Shown here in pieces: positions 15,244 through 29,160 of a stretch of 64,000 nt of DNA; position 1 is the stretch's first letter; each line of letters opens with the position of its first letter. The translations under genes were made by a program, and so were the position numbers. Under the pieces are notes generated by a model. That model worked only from the letters and a program-made list of their open reading frames with translations. It searched no databases and was not told the DNA's origin. Source of the DNA: Steinernema hermaphroditum (Eukaryota > Nematoda > Chromadorea > Rhabditida > Steinernematidae); contig CM059623.1 in the NCBI GenBank assembly GCA_030435675.1, forward strand, positions 212,012-276,011, given 5' to 3'.

Positions 15244-15274
15244 GATCCAATCATATCCAATCATGGGCCCTGCT
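15244..15274 (+). repeat. Truncated-monomer junction 3 in the satellite
   Basis: The same ATCCAATCAT direct-repeat junction as at 7660-7690, but the preceding monomer is of the AACGAGAGTAGG type. Junctions 2 and 3 are about 7.6 kb apart, which suggests a large duplicated unit. Confidence 0.8.
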
Positions 15275-18200
15275 GTCTCGAATTGAAAGTTTTGCAGGAA
15301 ACTAAGATAGTCCACAGTAATCCCAACGGGAATAGGCGCGTTCGATCAGGCTCGTGCAGTTCTATAAGATCCAATCATAAAAATGATATGGTACTTTGGA
15401 GCAGGAGGGTCAGATGCAGAGCTTTTGGTATGAGCAAGGGCCCTGCTGTCTCGAATTGAAAGTTTTGCAGGAAACTAAGATAGTCCACAGTAATCCCAAC
15501 GGGAATAGGCGCGTTCGATCAGGCTCGTGCAGTTCTACAAGATCCAATCATAAAAATGATATGGTACTTTGGAGCAGGAGGGTCAGATGCAGAGCTTTTG
15601 GTATGAGCAAGGGCCCTGCTGTCTCGAATTGAAAGTTTTGCAGGAAACTAAGATAGTCCACAGGAATCCCAACGAGAATAGGCGCGTTCGATCAGGCTCG
15701 TGCAGTTCTACAAGATCCAATCATAAAAATGATATGGTACTTTGGAGCAGGAGGGTCAGATGCAGAGCTTTTGGTATGAGCAAGGGCCCTGCTGTCTCGA
15801 ATTGAAAGTTTTGCAGGAAACTAAGATAGTCCACAGTAATCCCAACGGGAATAGGCGCGTTCGATCAGGCTCGTGCAGTTCTACAAGATCCAATCATAAA
15901 AATGCTATGGTACTTTGGAGCAGGAGGGTCAGATGCAGAACTCTTTGTATGAGCAAGGGCCCTGCTGTCTCGAATTGAAAGTTTTGCAGGAAACTAAGAT
16001 AGTCCACAGTAATCCCAACGGGAATAGGCGCGTTCGATCAGGCTCGTGCAGTTCTACAAGATCCAATCATAAAAATGCTATGGTACTTTGGAGCAGGAGG
16101 GTCAGATGCAGAGCTCTTTGTATGAACAAGGGCCCTAGCTGTCTCGAATTGAAAGTTTTGCAGGAAACTAAGATAGTCCACAGTAATCCCAACGGGAATA
16201 GGCGCGTTCGATCAGGCTCGTGCAGTTCTACAAGATCCAATCATAAAAATGCTATGGTACTTTGGAGCAGGAGGGTCAGATGCAGAACTCTTTGTATGAA
16301 CAAGGGCCCTAGCTGTCTCGAATTGAAAGTTTTGCAGGAAACTAAGATAGTCCACAGTAATCCCAACGGGAATAGGCGCGTTCGATCAGGCTCGTGCAGT
16401 TCTACAAGATCCAATCATAAAAATGCTATGGTACTTTGGAGCAGGAGGGTCAGATGCAGAACTCTTTGTATGAACAAGGGCCCTATCTGTCTCGAATTGA
16501 AAGTTTTGCAGGAAACTAAGATAGTCCACAGTAATCCCAACGGGAATAGGCGCGTTCGATCAGGCTCGTGCAGTTCTACAAGATCCAATCATAAAAATGC
16601 TATGGTACTTTGGAGCAGGAGGGTCAGATGCAGAACTCTTTGTATGAACAAGGCCCTATCTGTCTCGAATTGAAAGTTTTGCAGGAAACTAAGATAGTCC
16701 ACAGTAATCCCAACGGGAATAGGCGCGTTCGATCAGGCTCGTGCAGTTCTACAAGATCCAATCATAAAAATGCTATGGTACTTTGGAGCAGGAGGGTCAG
16801 ATGCAGAACTCTTTGTATGAACAAGGCCCTATCTGTCTCGAATTGAAAGTTTTGCAGGAAACTAAGATAGTCCACAGTAATCCCAACGGGAATAGGCGCG
16901 TTCGATCAGGCTCGTGCAGTTCTACAAGATCCAATCATAAAAATGCTATGGTACTTTGGAGCAGGAGGGTCAGATGCAGAACTCTTTGTATGAACAAGGC
17001 CCTATCTGTCTCGAATTGAAAGTTTTGCAGGAAACTAAGATAGTCCACAGTAATCCCAACGGGAATAGGCGCGTTCGATCAGGCTCGTGCAGTTCTACAA
17101 GATCCAATCATAAAAATGCTATGGTACTTTGGAGCAGGAGGGTCAGATGCAGAACTCTTTGTATGAACAAGGGCCCTATCTGTCTCGAATTGAAAGTTTT
17201 GCAGGAAACTAAGATAGTCCACAGTAATCCCAACGGGAATAGGCGCGTTCGATCAGGCTCGTGCAGTTCTACAAGATCCAATCATAAAAATGCTATGGTA
17301 CTTTGGAGCAGGAGGGTCAGATGCAGAACTCTTTGTATGAACAAGGGCCCTATCTGTCTCGAATTGAAAGTTTTGCAGGAAACTAAGATAGTCCACAGTA
17401 ATCCCAACGGGAATAGGCGCGTTCGATCAGGCTCGTGCAGTTCTACAAGATCCAATCATAAAAATGCTATGGTACTTTGGAGCAGGAGGGTCAGATGCAG
17501 AACTCTTTGTATGAACAAGGCCCTATCTGTCTCGAATTGAAAGTTTTGCAGGAAACTAAGATAGTCCACAGTAATCCCAACGGGAATAGGCGCGTTCGAT
17601 CAGGCTCGTGCAGTTCTACAAGATCCAATCATAAAAATGCTATGGTACTTTGGAGCAGGAGGGTCAGATGCAGAACTTTTTGTATGAACAAGGGCCCTAG
17701 CTGTCTCGAATTGAAAGTTTTGCAGGAAACTAAGATAGTCCACAGTAATCCCAACGAGAATAGGCGCGTTCGATCAGGCTCGTGCAGTTCTACAAGATCC
17801 AATCATAAAAATGCTATGGTACTTTGGAGCAGGAGGGTCAGATGCAGAACTCTTTGTATGAACAAGGCCCTATCTGTCTCGAATTGAAAGTTTTGCAGGA
17901 AACTAAGATAGTCCACAGTAATCCCAACGGGAATAGGCGCGTTCGATCAGGCTCGTGCAGTTCTACAAGATCCAATCATAAAAATGCTATGGTACTTTGG
18001 AGCAGGAGGGTCAGATGCAGAACTCTTTGTATGAACAAGGCCCTATCTGTCTCGAATTGAAAGTTTTGCAGGAAACTAAGATAGTCCACAGGTAATCCCA
18101 ACGGGAATAGGCGCGTTCGATCAGGCTCGTGCAGTTCTACAAGATCCAATCATAAAAATGCTATGGTACTTTGGAGCAGGAGGGTCAGATGCAGAACTCT

Positions 18201-19193
18201 TTGTATGAACAAGGCCCTATCTGTCTCGAATTGAAAGTTTTGCAGGAAACTAAGATAGTCCACAGTAATTCCAACGGGAATAGGCGCGTTCGATCAGGCT
18301 CGTGCAGTTCTACAAGATCCAATCATAAAAATGCTATGGTACTTTGGAGCAGGAGGGTCAGATGCAGAACTCTTTGTATGAACAAGGCCCTATCTGTCTC
18401 GAATTGAAAGTTTTGCAGGAAACTAAGATAGTCCACAGTAATCCCAACGGGAATAGGCGCGTTCGATCAGGCTCGTGCAGTTCTACAAGATCCAATCATA
18501 AAAATGCTATGGTACTTTGGAGCAGGAGGGTCAGATGCAGAACTTTTGTATGAACAAGGGCCCTATCTGTCTCGAATTGAAAGTTTTGCAGGAAACTAAG
18601 ATAGTCCACAGTAATTCCAACGAGATTAGGCGCGTTCGATCAGGCTCGTGCAGTTCTACAAGATCCAATCATAAAAATGCTATGGTACTTTGGAGCAGGA
18701 GGGTCAGATGCAGAACTCTTTGTATGAACAAGGCCCTATCTGTCTCGAATTGAAAGTTTTGCAGGAAACTAAGATAGTCCACAGTAATCCCAACGGGAAT
18801 AGGCGCGTTCGATCAGGCTCGTGCAGTTCTACAAGATCCAATCATAAAAATGCTATGGTACTTTGGAGCAGGAGGGTCAGATGCAGAACTCTTTGTATGA
18901 ACAAGGCCCTATCTGTCTCGAATTGAAAGTTTTGCAGGAGACTAAGATAGTCCACAGTAATCCCAACGGGAATAGGCGATTTCGATCAGGCTCGTGCAGT
19001 TCTACAAGATCCAATCATAAAAATGCTATGGTACTTTGGAGCAGGAGGGTCAGATGCAGAGCTTTTGGTATGAGCAAGGGCCCTATCTGTCTCGAATTGA
19101 AAGTTTTGCAGGAAACTAAGATAGTCCACAGGAATCCCAACGGGAATAGGCGCGTTCGATCAGGCTCGTGCAGTTCTACAAGATCCAATCATA

Positions 19194-19693
19194 NNNNNNN
19201 NNNNNNNNNNNNNNNNNNNNNNNNNNNNNNNNNNNNNNNNNNNNNNNNNNNNNNNNNNNNNNNNNNNNNNNNNNNNNNNNNNNNNNNNNNNNNNNNNNNN
19301 NNNNNNNNNNNNNNNNNNNNNNNNNNNNNNNNNNNNNNNNNNNNNNNNNNNNNNNNNNNNNNNNNNNNNNNNNNNNNNNNNNNNNNNNNNNNNNNNNNNN
19401 NNNNNNNNNNNNNNNNNNNNNNNNNNNNNNNNNNNNNNNNNNNNNNNNNNNNNNNNNNNNNNNNNNNNNNNNNNNNNNNNNNNNNNNNNNNNNNNNNNNN
19501 NNNNNNNNNNNNNNNNNNNNNNNNNNNNNNNNNNNNNNNNNNNNNNNNNNNNNNNNNNNNNNNNNNNNNNNNNNNNNNNNNNNNNNNNNNNNNNNNNNNN
19601 NNNNNNNNNNNNNNNNNNNNNNNNNNNNNNNNNNNNNNNNNNNNNNNNNNNNNNNNNNNNNNNNNNNNNNNNNNNNNNNNNNNNNNNNNNNNN
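19194..19693. other. Assembly gap, 500 N
   Basis: Exactly 500 unknown bases, the size often used for gaps of unknown length. The satellite reads on + up to this gap and on - after it, so the gap hides either a real inversion point or a misjoin. Confidence 0.99.
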
Positions 19694-22600
19694 TTGTAGA
19701 ACTGCACGAGCCTGATCGAACGCGCCTATTCCCGTTGGGATTCCTGTGGACTATCTTAGTTTCCTGCAAAACTTTCAATTCGAGACAGATAGGGCCTTGT
19801 TCATACAAAGAGTTCTGCATCTGACCCTCCTGCTCCAAAGTACCATAGCATTTTTATGATTGGATCTTGTAGAACTGCACGAGCCTGATCGAACGCGCCT
19901 ATTCCCGTTGGGATTCCTGTGGACTATCCTAGTTTCCTGCAAAACTTTCAATTCGAGACAGATAGGGCCTTGTTCATACAAAGAGTTTTGCATCTGACCC
20001 TCCTGCTCCAAAGTACCATAGCATTTTTATGATTGGATCTTGTAGAACTGCACGAGCCTGATCGAACGCGCCTATTCCCGTTGGGATTCCTGTGGACTAT
20101 CCTAGTTTCCTGCAAAACTTTCAATTCGAGACAGATAGGGCCTTGTTCATACAAAGAGTTTTGCATCTGACCCTCCTGCTCCAAAGTACCATAGCATTTT
20201 TATGATTGGATCTTGTAGAACTGCACGAGCCTGATCGAACGCGCCTACTCTCGTTGGATTTCCTGCGGACTATCTTAGTTTCCTGCAAAACTTTCAATTC
20301 GAGACAGATAGGGCCTTGTTCATACAAAGAGTTCTGCATCTGACCCTCCTGCTCCAAAGTACCATAGCATTTTTATGATTGGATCTTGTAGAACTGCACG
20401 AGCCTGATCGAACGCGCCTATTCCCGTTGGGATTCCTGTGGACTATCCTAGTTTCCTGCAAAACTTTCAATTCGAGACAGATAGGGCCTTGTTCATACAA
20501 AGAGTTTTGCATCTGACCCTCCTGCTCCAAAGTACCATAGCATTTTTATGATTGGATCTTGTAGAACTGCACGAGCCTGATGGAACGCGCCTACTCACGT
20601 TGGATTTCCTGCGGACTATCTTAGTTTCCTGCAAAACTTTCAATTCGAGACAGATAGGGCCTTGATCATACAAAGAGTTCTGCATCTGACCCTCCTGCTC
20701 CAAAGTACCATAGCATTTTTATGATTGGATCTTGTAGAACTGCACGAGCCTGATCGAACGCGCCTATTCCCGTTGGGATTGCTGTGGATTATCTTAGTTT
20801 CCTGCAAAACTTTCAATTCGAGACAGCAGGGCTCTTGCTCATACCAAAAGCTCTGCATCTGACCCTCCTGCTCCAAAGTACCATAGCATTTTTATGATTG
20901 GATCTTGTAGAACTGCACGAGCCTGATCGAACGCGCCTATTCCCGTTGGGATTGCTGTGGATTATCTTAGTTTCCTGCAAAACTTTCAATTCGAGACAGA
21001 TAGGGCCTTGTTCATACAAAGAGTTCTGCATCTGACCCTCCTGCTCCAAAGTACCATAGCATTTTTATGATTGGATCTTGTCGAACTGCACGAGCCTGAT
21101 CGAACGCGCCTACTCTCGTTGGATTTCCTGCGGACTATCTTAGTTTCCTGCAAAACTTTCAATTCGAGACAGATAGGGCCTTGTTCATACAAAGAGTTCT
21201 GCATCTGACCCTCCTGCTCCAAAGTACCATAGCATTTTTATGATTGGATCTTGTAGAACTGCACGAGCCTGATCGAACGCGCCTACTCTCGTTGGATTTC
21301 CTGCGAACTATCTTAGTTTCCTGCAAAACTTTTAATTCGAGACAGATAGGGCCTTGTTTATACAAAGAGTTCTGCATCTGACCCTCCTGCTCCAAAGTAC
21401 CATAGCATTTTTATGATTGGATCTTGTAGAACTGCACGAGCCTGATCGAACGCGCCTACTCTCGTTGGATTTCCTGCGGACTATCTTAGTTTCCTGCAAA
21501 ACTTTCAATTCGAGACAGCAAGGCCCTTGCTCATACCAAAAGCTCTGCATCTGACCCTCCTGCTCCAAAGTACCATAGCATTTTTATGATTGGATCTTGT
21601 AGAACTGCACGAGCCTGATCGAACGCGCCTACTCTCGTTGGATTTCCTGCGGACTATCTTAGTTTCCTGCAAAACTTTCAATTCGAGACAGCAGGGCCCT
21701 TGCTCATACCAAAAGCTCTGCATCTGACCCTCCTGCTCCAAAGTACCATAGCATTTTTATGATTGGATCTTGTAGAACTGCACGAGCCTGATCGAACGCG
21801 CCTACTCACGTTGGATTTCGTGCGGACTATCTTAGTTTCCTGCAAAACTTTCAATTCGAGACAGATAGGGCCTTGTTCATACAAAGAGTTCTGCATCTGA
21901 CCCTCCTGCTCCAAAGTACCATAGCATTTTTATGATTGGATCTTGTAGAACTGCACGAGCCTGATCGAACGCGCCTACTCACGTTGGATTTCCTGCGGAC
22001 TATCTTAGTTTCCTGCAAAACTTTCAATTCGAGACAGATAGGGCCTTGATCATACAAAGAGTTCTGCATCTGACCCTCCTGCTCCAAAGTACCATAGCAT
22101 TTTTATGATTGGATCTTGTAGAACTGCACGAGCCTGATCGAACGCGCCTATTCCCGTTGGATTTCCTGCGAACTATCTTAGTTTCCTGCAAAACTTTCAA
22201 TTCGAGACAGCAGGGCTCTTGCTCATACCAAAAGCTCTGCATCTGACCCTCCTGCTCCAAAGTACCATAGCATTTTTATGATTGGATCTTGTCGAACTGC
22301 ACGAGCCTGATCGAACGCGCCTACTCTCGTTGGATTTCCTGCGAACTATCTTAGTTTCCTGCAAAACTTTCAATTCGAGACAGATAGGGCCTTGTTCATA
22401 CAAAGAGTTCTGCATCTGACCCTCCTGCTCCAAAGTACCATAGCATTTTTATGATTGGATCTTGTAGAACTGCACGAGCCTGACCGAACGCGCCTACTCT
22501 CGTTGGATTTCCTGCGGACTATCTTAGTTTCCTGCAAAACTTTCAATTCGAGACAGCAGGGCCCTTGCTCATACCAAAAGCTCTGCATCTGACCCTCCTG

Positions 22601-23399
22601 CTCCAAAGTACCATAGCATTTTTATGATTGGATCTTGTAGAACTGCACGAGCCTGATCGAACGCGCCTATTCCCGTTGGGATTCCTGTGGACTATCTTAG
22701 TTTCCTGCAAAACTTTCAATTCGAGACAGATAGGGCCTTGTTCATACAAAGAGTTCTGCATCTGACCCTCCTGCTCCAAAGTGCCATAGCATTTTTATGA
22801 TTGGATCTTGTAGAACTGCACGAGCCTGATCGAACGCGCCTACTCTCGTTGGATTTCCTGCGGACTATCTTAGTTTCCTGCAAAACTTTCAATTCGAGAC
22901 AGCAGGGCCCTTGCTCATACCAAAAGCTCTGCATCTGACCCTCCTGCTCCAAAGTACCATAGCATTTTTATGATTGGATCTTGTAGAACTGCACGAGCCT
23001 GATCGAACGCGCCTATTCCCGTTGGGATTACTGTGGACTATCTTAGTTTCCTGCAAAACTTTCAATTCGAGACAGCATGGCCCTTGCTCATACCAAAAGC
23101 TCTGCATCTGACCCTCCTGCTCCAAAGTACCATATCATTTTTATGATTGGATCTTGTAGAACTGCACGAGCCTGATCGAACGCGCCTATTCCCGTTGGGA
23201 TTACTGTGGACTATCTTAGTTTCCTGCAAAACTTTCAATTCGAGACAGATAGGGCCTTGCCCATACCAAAAGCTCTGCATCTGACCCTCCTGCTCCAAAG
23301 TACCATAGCATTTTTATGATTGGATCTTGTAGAACTGCACGAGCCTGATCGAACGCGCCTACTCTCGTTGGATTTCCTGCGGACTATCTTAGTTTCCTG

Positions 23400-26300
23400 C
23401 AAAACTTTCAATTCGAGACAGCAGGGCCCTTGCTCATACCAAAAGCTCTGCATCTGACCCTCCTGCTCCAAAGTACCATAGCATTTTTATGATTGGATCT
23501 TGTAGAACTGCACGAGCCTGATCGAACGCGCCTATTCCCGTTGGGATTACTGTGGACTATCTTAGTTTCCTGCAAAACTTTCAATTCGAGAGAGCAGAGC
23601 CCTTGCTCATACCAAAAGCTCTGCATCTGACCCTCCTGCTCCAAAGTACCATATCATTTTTATGATTGGATCTTGTAGAACTGCACGAGCCTGATCGAAC
23701 ACGCCTATTCCCGTTGGGTTTCCTGTGGACTATCTTAGTTTCCTGCAAAACTTTCAATTCGAGACAGATAGGGCCTTGCCCATACCAAAAGCTCTGCATC
23801 TGACCCTCCTGCTCCAAAGTACCATAGCATTTTTATGATTGGATCTTGTAGAACTGCACGAGCCTGATCGAACGCGCCTACTCTCGTTGGATTTCCTGCG
23901 GACTATCTTAGTTTCCTGCAAAACTTTCAATTCGAGACAGCAGGGCCCTTGCTCATACCAAAAGCTCTGCATCTGACCCTCCTGCTCCAAAGTACCATAT
24001 CATTTTTATGATTGGATCTTGTAGAACTGCACGAGCCTGATCGAACACGCCTATTCCCGTTGGGTTTCCTGTGGACTATCTTAGTTTCCTGCAAAACTTT
24101 CAATTCGAGACAGATAGGGCCTTGCCCATACCAAAAGCTCTGCATCTGACCCTCCTGCTCCAAAGTACCATAGCATTTTTATGATTGGATCTTGTAGAAC
24201 TGCACGAGCCTGATCGAACGCGCCTATTCCCGTTGGGATTACTGTGGACTATCTTAGTTTCCTGCAAAACTTTCAATTCGAGACAGATAGGGCCTTTTTC
24301 ATACCAAAAGCTCTGCATCTGACCCTCCTGCTCCAAAGTACCATAGCATTTTTATGATTGGATCTTGTAGAACTGCACGAGCCTGATCGAACGCGCCTAC
24401 TCTTGTTGGATTTCCTGTGGACTATCTTAGTTTCCTGCAAAACTTTCAATTCGAGACAGTTAGGGCCTTGTTCATACAAAGAGTTATGCATCTGACCCCT
24501 CCTGCTCCAAATTTTTATGATTGGATCTTGTAGAACTGCACGAGCCTGATCGAACGCGCCTATTCCCGTTGGGATTACTGTGGACTATCTTAGTTTCCTG
24601 CAAAACTTTCAATTCGAGACAGCAGGGCCCTTGCTCATACCAAAAGCTCTGCATCTGACCCTCCTGCTCCAAAGTACCATATCATTTTTATGATTGGATC
24701 TTGTAGAACTGCACGAGCCTGATCGAACGCGCCTATTCCCGTTGGGATTACTGTGGACTATCTTAGTTTCCTGCAAAACTTTCAATTCGAGACAGATAGG
24801 GCCTTGCCCATACCAAAAGCTCTGCATCTGACCCTCCTGCTCCAAAGTACCATAGCATTTTTATGATTGGATCTTGTAGAACTGCACGAGCCTGATCGAA
24901 CGCGCCTACTCTCGTTGGATTTCCTGCGGACTATCTTAGTTTCCTGCAAAACTTTCAATTCGAGACAGCAGGGCCCTTGCTCATACCAAAAGCTCTGCAT
25001 CTGACCCTCCTGCTCCAAAGTACCATAGCATTTTTATGATTGGATCTTGTAGAACTGCACGAGCCTGATCGAACGCGCCTACTCTCGTTGGATTTCCTGC
25101 GGACTATCTTAGTTTCCTGCAAAACTTTCAATTCGAGACAGCAGGGCCCTTGCTCATACCAAAAGCTCTGCATCTGACCCTCCTGCTCCAAAGTACCATA
25201 GCATTTTTATGATTGGATCTTGTAGAACTGCACGAGCCTGATCGAACGCGCCTACTCTCGTTGGATTTCCTGCGGACTATCTTAGTTTCCTGCAAAACTT
25301 TCAATTCGAGACAGCAGGGCCCTTGCTCATACCAAAAGCTCTGCATCTGACCCTCCTGCTCCAAAGTACCATATCATTTTTATGATTGGATCTTGTAGAA
25401 CTGCACGAGCCTGATCGAACACGCCTATTCCCGTTGGGTTTCCTGTGGACTATCTTAGTTTCCTGCAAAACTTTCAATTCGAGACAGATAGGGCCTTGCC
25501 CATACCAAAAGCTCTGCATCTGACCCTCCTGCTCCAAAGTACCATAGCATTTTTATGATTGGATCTTGTAGAACTGCACGAGCCTGATCGAACGCGCCTA
25601 TTCCCGTTGGGATTACTGTGGACTATCTTAGTTTCCTGCAAAACTTTCAATTCGAGACAGCAGGGCCCTTGCTCATACCAAAAGCTCTGCATCTGACCCT
25701 CCTGCTCCAAAGTACCATATCATTTTTATGATTGGATCTTGTAGAACTGCACGAGCCTGATCGAACACGCCTATTCCCGTTGGGTTTCCTGTGGACTATC
25801 TTAGTTTCCTGCAAAACTTTCAATTCGAGACAGATAGGGCCTTGCCCATACCAAAAGCTCTGCATCTGACCCTCCTGCTCCAAAGTACCATAGCATTTTT
25901 ATGATTGGATCTTGTAGAACTGCACGAGCCTGATCGAACGCGCCTATTCCCGTTGGGATTACTGTGGACTATCTTAGTTTCCTGCAAAACTTTCAATTCG
26001 AGACAGCAGGGCCCTTGCTCATACCAAAAGCTCTGCATCTGACCCTCCTGCTCCAAAGTACCATAGCATTTTTATGATTGGATCTTGTAGAACTGCACGA
26101 GCCTGATCGAACGCGCCTACTCTCGTTGGATTTCCTGCGGACTATCTTAGTTTCCTGCAAAACTTTCAATTCGAGACAGATAGGGCCTTGCCCATACCAA
26201 AAGCTCTGCATCTGACCCTCCTGCTCCAAAGTACCATAGCATTTTTATGATTGGATCTTGTAGAACTGCACGAGCCTGATCGAACGCGCCTACTCTCGTT

Positions 26301-29160
26301 GGATTTCCTGCGGACTATCTTAGTTTCCTGCAAAACTTTCAATTCGAGACAGCAGGGCCCTTGCTCATACCAAAAGCTCTGCATCTGACCCTCCTGCTCC
26401 AAAGTACCATATCATTTTTATGATTGGATCTTGTAGAACTGCACGAGCCTGATCGAACGCGCCTATTCCCGTTGGGATTACTGTGGACTATCTTAGTTTC
26501 CTGCAAAACTTTCAATTCGAGAGAGCAGAGCCCTTGCTCATACCAAAAGCTCTGCATCTGACCCTCCTGCTCCAAAGTACCATATCATTTTTATGATTGG
26601 ATCTTGTAGAACTGCACGAGCCTGATCGAACACGCCTATTCCCGTTGGGTTTCCTGTGGACTATCTTAGTTTCCTGCAAAACTTTCAATTCGAGACAGAT
26701 AGGGCCTTGCCCATACCAAAAGCTCTGCATCTGACCCTCCTGCTCCAAAGTACCATAGCATTTTTATGATTGGATCTTGTAGAACTGCACGAGCCTGATC
26801 GAACGCGCCTACTCTCGTTGGATTTCCTGCGGACTATCTTAGTTTCCTGCAAAACTTTCAATTCGAGACAGCAGGGCCCTTGCTCATACCAAAAGCTCTG
26901 CATCTGACCCTCCTGCTCCAAAGTACCATAGCATTTTTATGATTGGATCTTGTAGAACTGCACGAGCCTGATCGAACGCGCCTATTCCCGTTGGGATTAC
27001 TGTGGACTATCTTAGTTTCCTGCAAAACTTTCAATTCGAGACAGCAGGGCCCTTGCTCATACCAAAAGCTCTGCATCTGACCCTCCTGCTCCAAAGTACC
27101 ATAGCATTTTTATGATTGGATCTTGTAGAACTGCACGAGCCTGATCGAACGCGCCTATTCCCGTTGGGATTACTGTGGACTATCTTAGTTTCCTGCAAAA
27201 CTTTCAATTCGAGAGAGCAGAGCCCTTGCTCATACCAAAAGCTCTGCATCTGACCCTCCTGCTCCAAAGTACCATATCATTTTTATGATTGGATCTTGTA
27301 GAACTGCACGAGCCTGATCGAACGCGCCTATTCCCGTTGGGATTACTGTGGACTATCTTAGTTTCCTGCAAAACTTTCAATTCGAGACAGCAGGGCCCTT
27401 GCTCATACCAAAAGCTCTGCATCTGACCCTCCTGCTCCAAAGTACCATATCATTTTTATGATTGGATCTTGTAGAACTGCACGAGCCTGATCGAACGCGC
27501 CTATTCCCGTTGGGATTACTGTGGACTATCTTAGTTTCCTGCAAAACTTTCAATTCGAGACAGATAGGGCCTTTTTCATACCAAAAGCTCTGCATCTGAC
27601 CCTCCTGCTCCAAAGTACCATAGCATTTTTATGATTGGATCTTGTAGAACTGCACGAGCCTGATCGAACGCGCCTACTCTTGTTGGATTTCCTGTGGACT
27701 ATCTTAGTTTCCTGCAAAACTTTCAATTCGAGACAGTTAGGGCCTTGTTCATACAAAGAGTTATGCATCTGACCCTCCCTCCGCTCCAATTTTTATGATT
27801 GGATCTTGTAGAACTGCACGAGCCTGATCGAACGCGCCTATTCCCGTTGGGATTACTGTGGACTATCTTAGTTTCCTGCAAAACTTTCAATTCGAGACAG
27901 CAGGGCCCTTGCTCATACCAAAAGCTCTGCATCTGACCCTCCTGCTCCAAAGTACCATATCATTTTTATGATTGGATCTTGTAGAACTGCACGAGCCTGA
28001 TCGAACGCGCCTATTCCCGTTGGGATTACTGTGGACTATCTTAGTTTCCTGCAAAACTTTCAATTCGAGACAGATAGGGCCTTGCCCATACCAAAAGCTC
28101 TGCATCTGACCCTCCTGCTCCAAAGTACCATAGCATTTTTATGATTGGATCTTGTAGAACTGCACGAGCCTGATCGAACGCGCCTACTCTCGTTGGATTT
28201 CCTGCGGACTATCTTAGTTTCCTGCAAAACTTTCAATTCGAGACAGCAGGGCCCTTGCTCATACCAAAAGCTCTGCATCTGACCCTCCTGCTCCAAAGTA
28301 CCATAGCATTTTTATGATTGGATCTTGTAGAACTGCACGAGCCTGATCGAACGCGCCTATTCCCGTTGGGATTACTGTGGACTATCTTAGTTTCCTGCAA
28401 AACTTTCAATTCGAGAGAGCAGAGCCCTTGCTCATACCAAAAGCTCTGCATCTGACCCTCCTGCTCCAAAGTACCATATCATTTTTATGATTGGATCTTG
28501 TAGAACTGCACGAGCCTGATCGAACACGCCTATTCCCGTTGGGTTTCCTGTGGACTATCTTAGTTTCCTGCAAAACTTTCAATTCGAGACAGATAGGGCC
28601 TTGCCCATACCAAAAGCTCTGCATCTGACCCTCCTGCTCCAAAGTACCATAGCATTTTTATGATTGGATCTTGTAGAACTGCACGAGCCTGATCGAACGC
28701 GCCTATTCCCGTTGGGATTACTGTGGACTATCTTAGTTTCCTGCAAAACTTTCAATTCGAGACAGATAGGGCCTTTTTCATACCAAAAGCTCTGCATCTG
28801 ACCCTCCTGCTCCAAAGTACCATAGCATTTTTATGATTGGATCTTGTAGAACTGCACGAGCCTGATCGAACGCGCCTACTCTTGTTGGATTTCCTGTGGA
28901 CTATCTTAGTTTCCTGCAAAACTTTCAATTCGAGACAGTTAGGGCCTTGTTCATACAAAGAGTTATGCATCTGACCCCTCCGCTCCAATTTTTTATGATT
29001 GGATCTTGTAGAACTGCACGAGCCTGATCGAACGCGCCTATTCCCGTTGGGATTACTGTGGACTATCTTAGTTTCCTGCAAAACTTTCAATTCGAGACAG
29101 ATAGGGCCTTGTTCATACAAAGAGTTCTGCATCTGACCCTCCTGCTCCAAAGTACCATAG
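23400..29160 (-). repeat. Higher-order duplications of monomer blocks
   Basis: Diagnostic neighbours recur in the same order. The rare pair GAGAGAGCAGAGCCC followed by CGAACACGCCTATTCC appears near 23.6, 26.5 and 28.4 kb. The pair GGGCCTTTTTCATACC followed by the short GTTAGGGCCTTG monomer appears near 24.29, 27.57 and 28.77 kb. The offsets are about 3.28 kb (19 monomers) and 1.2 kb (7 monomers). This indicates segmental duplication of multi-monomer units by unequal exchange. Exact boundaries need a dot plot. Confidence 0.7.

Larger units (their letters stand above)
1..19193 (+). repeat. 173-bp satellite array, left block (+ orientation)
   Basis: About 111 head-to-tail copies of a ~173-bp monomer with no other sequence between them. 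A conserved core is GGCGCGTTCGATCAGGCTCG, followed by the segment that reads GATCCAATCATAAAAATG. Variable sites define monomer types: AATGCT or AATGAT before ATGG; AACTCTTTGTATGAAC, GAGCTTTTGGTATGAGC or GAGCTCTTTG; GGCCCTATC, GGGCCCTGC or GGGCCCTAGC; and AGTAATCCCAACGGGAA versus AGGAAATCCAACGAGAG. Because 173 is not a multiple of three, frames close after one monomer. Copies one base longer (GGGCCC for GGCC) let a frame run through two to four monomers, which explains the longer open frames. I see no sign of coding selection. Satellite status is certain; any centromeric or heterochromatic role is inference. Confidence 0.98.
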
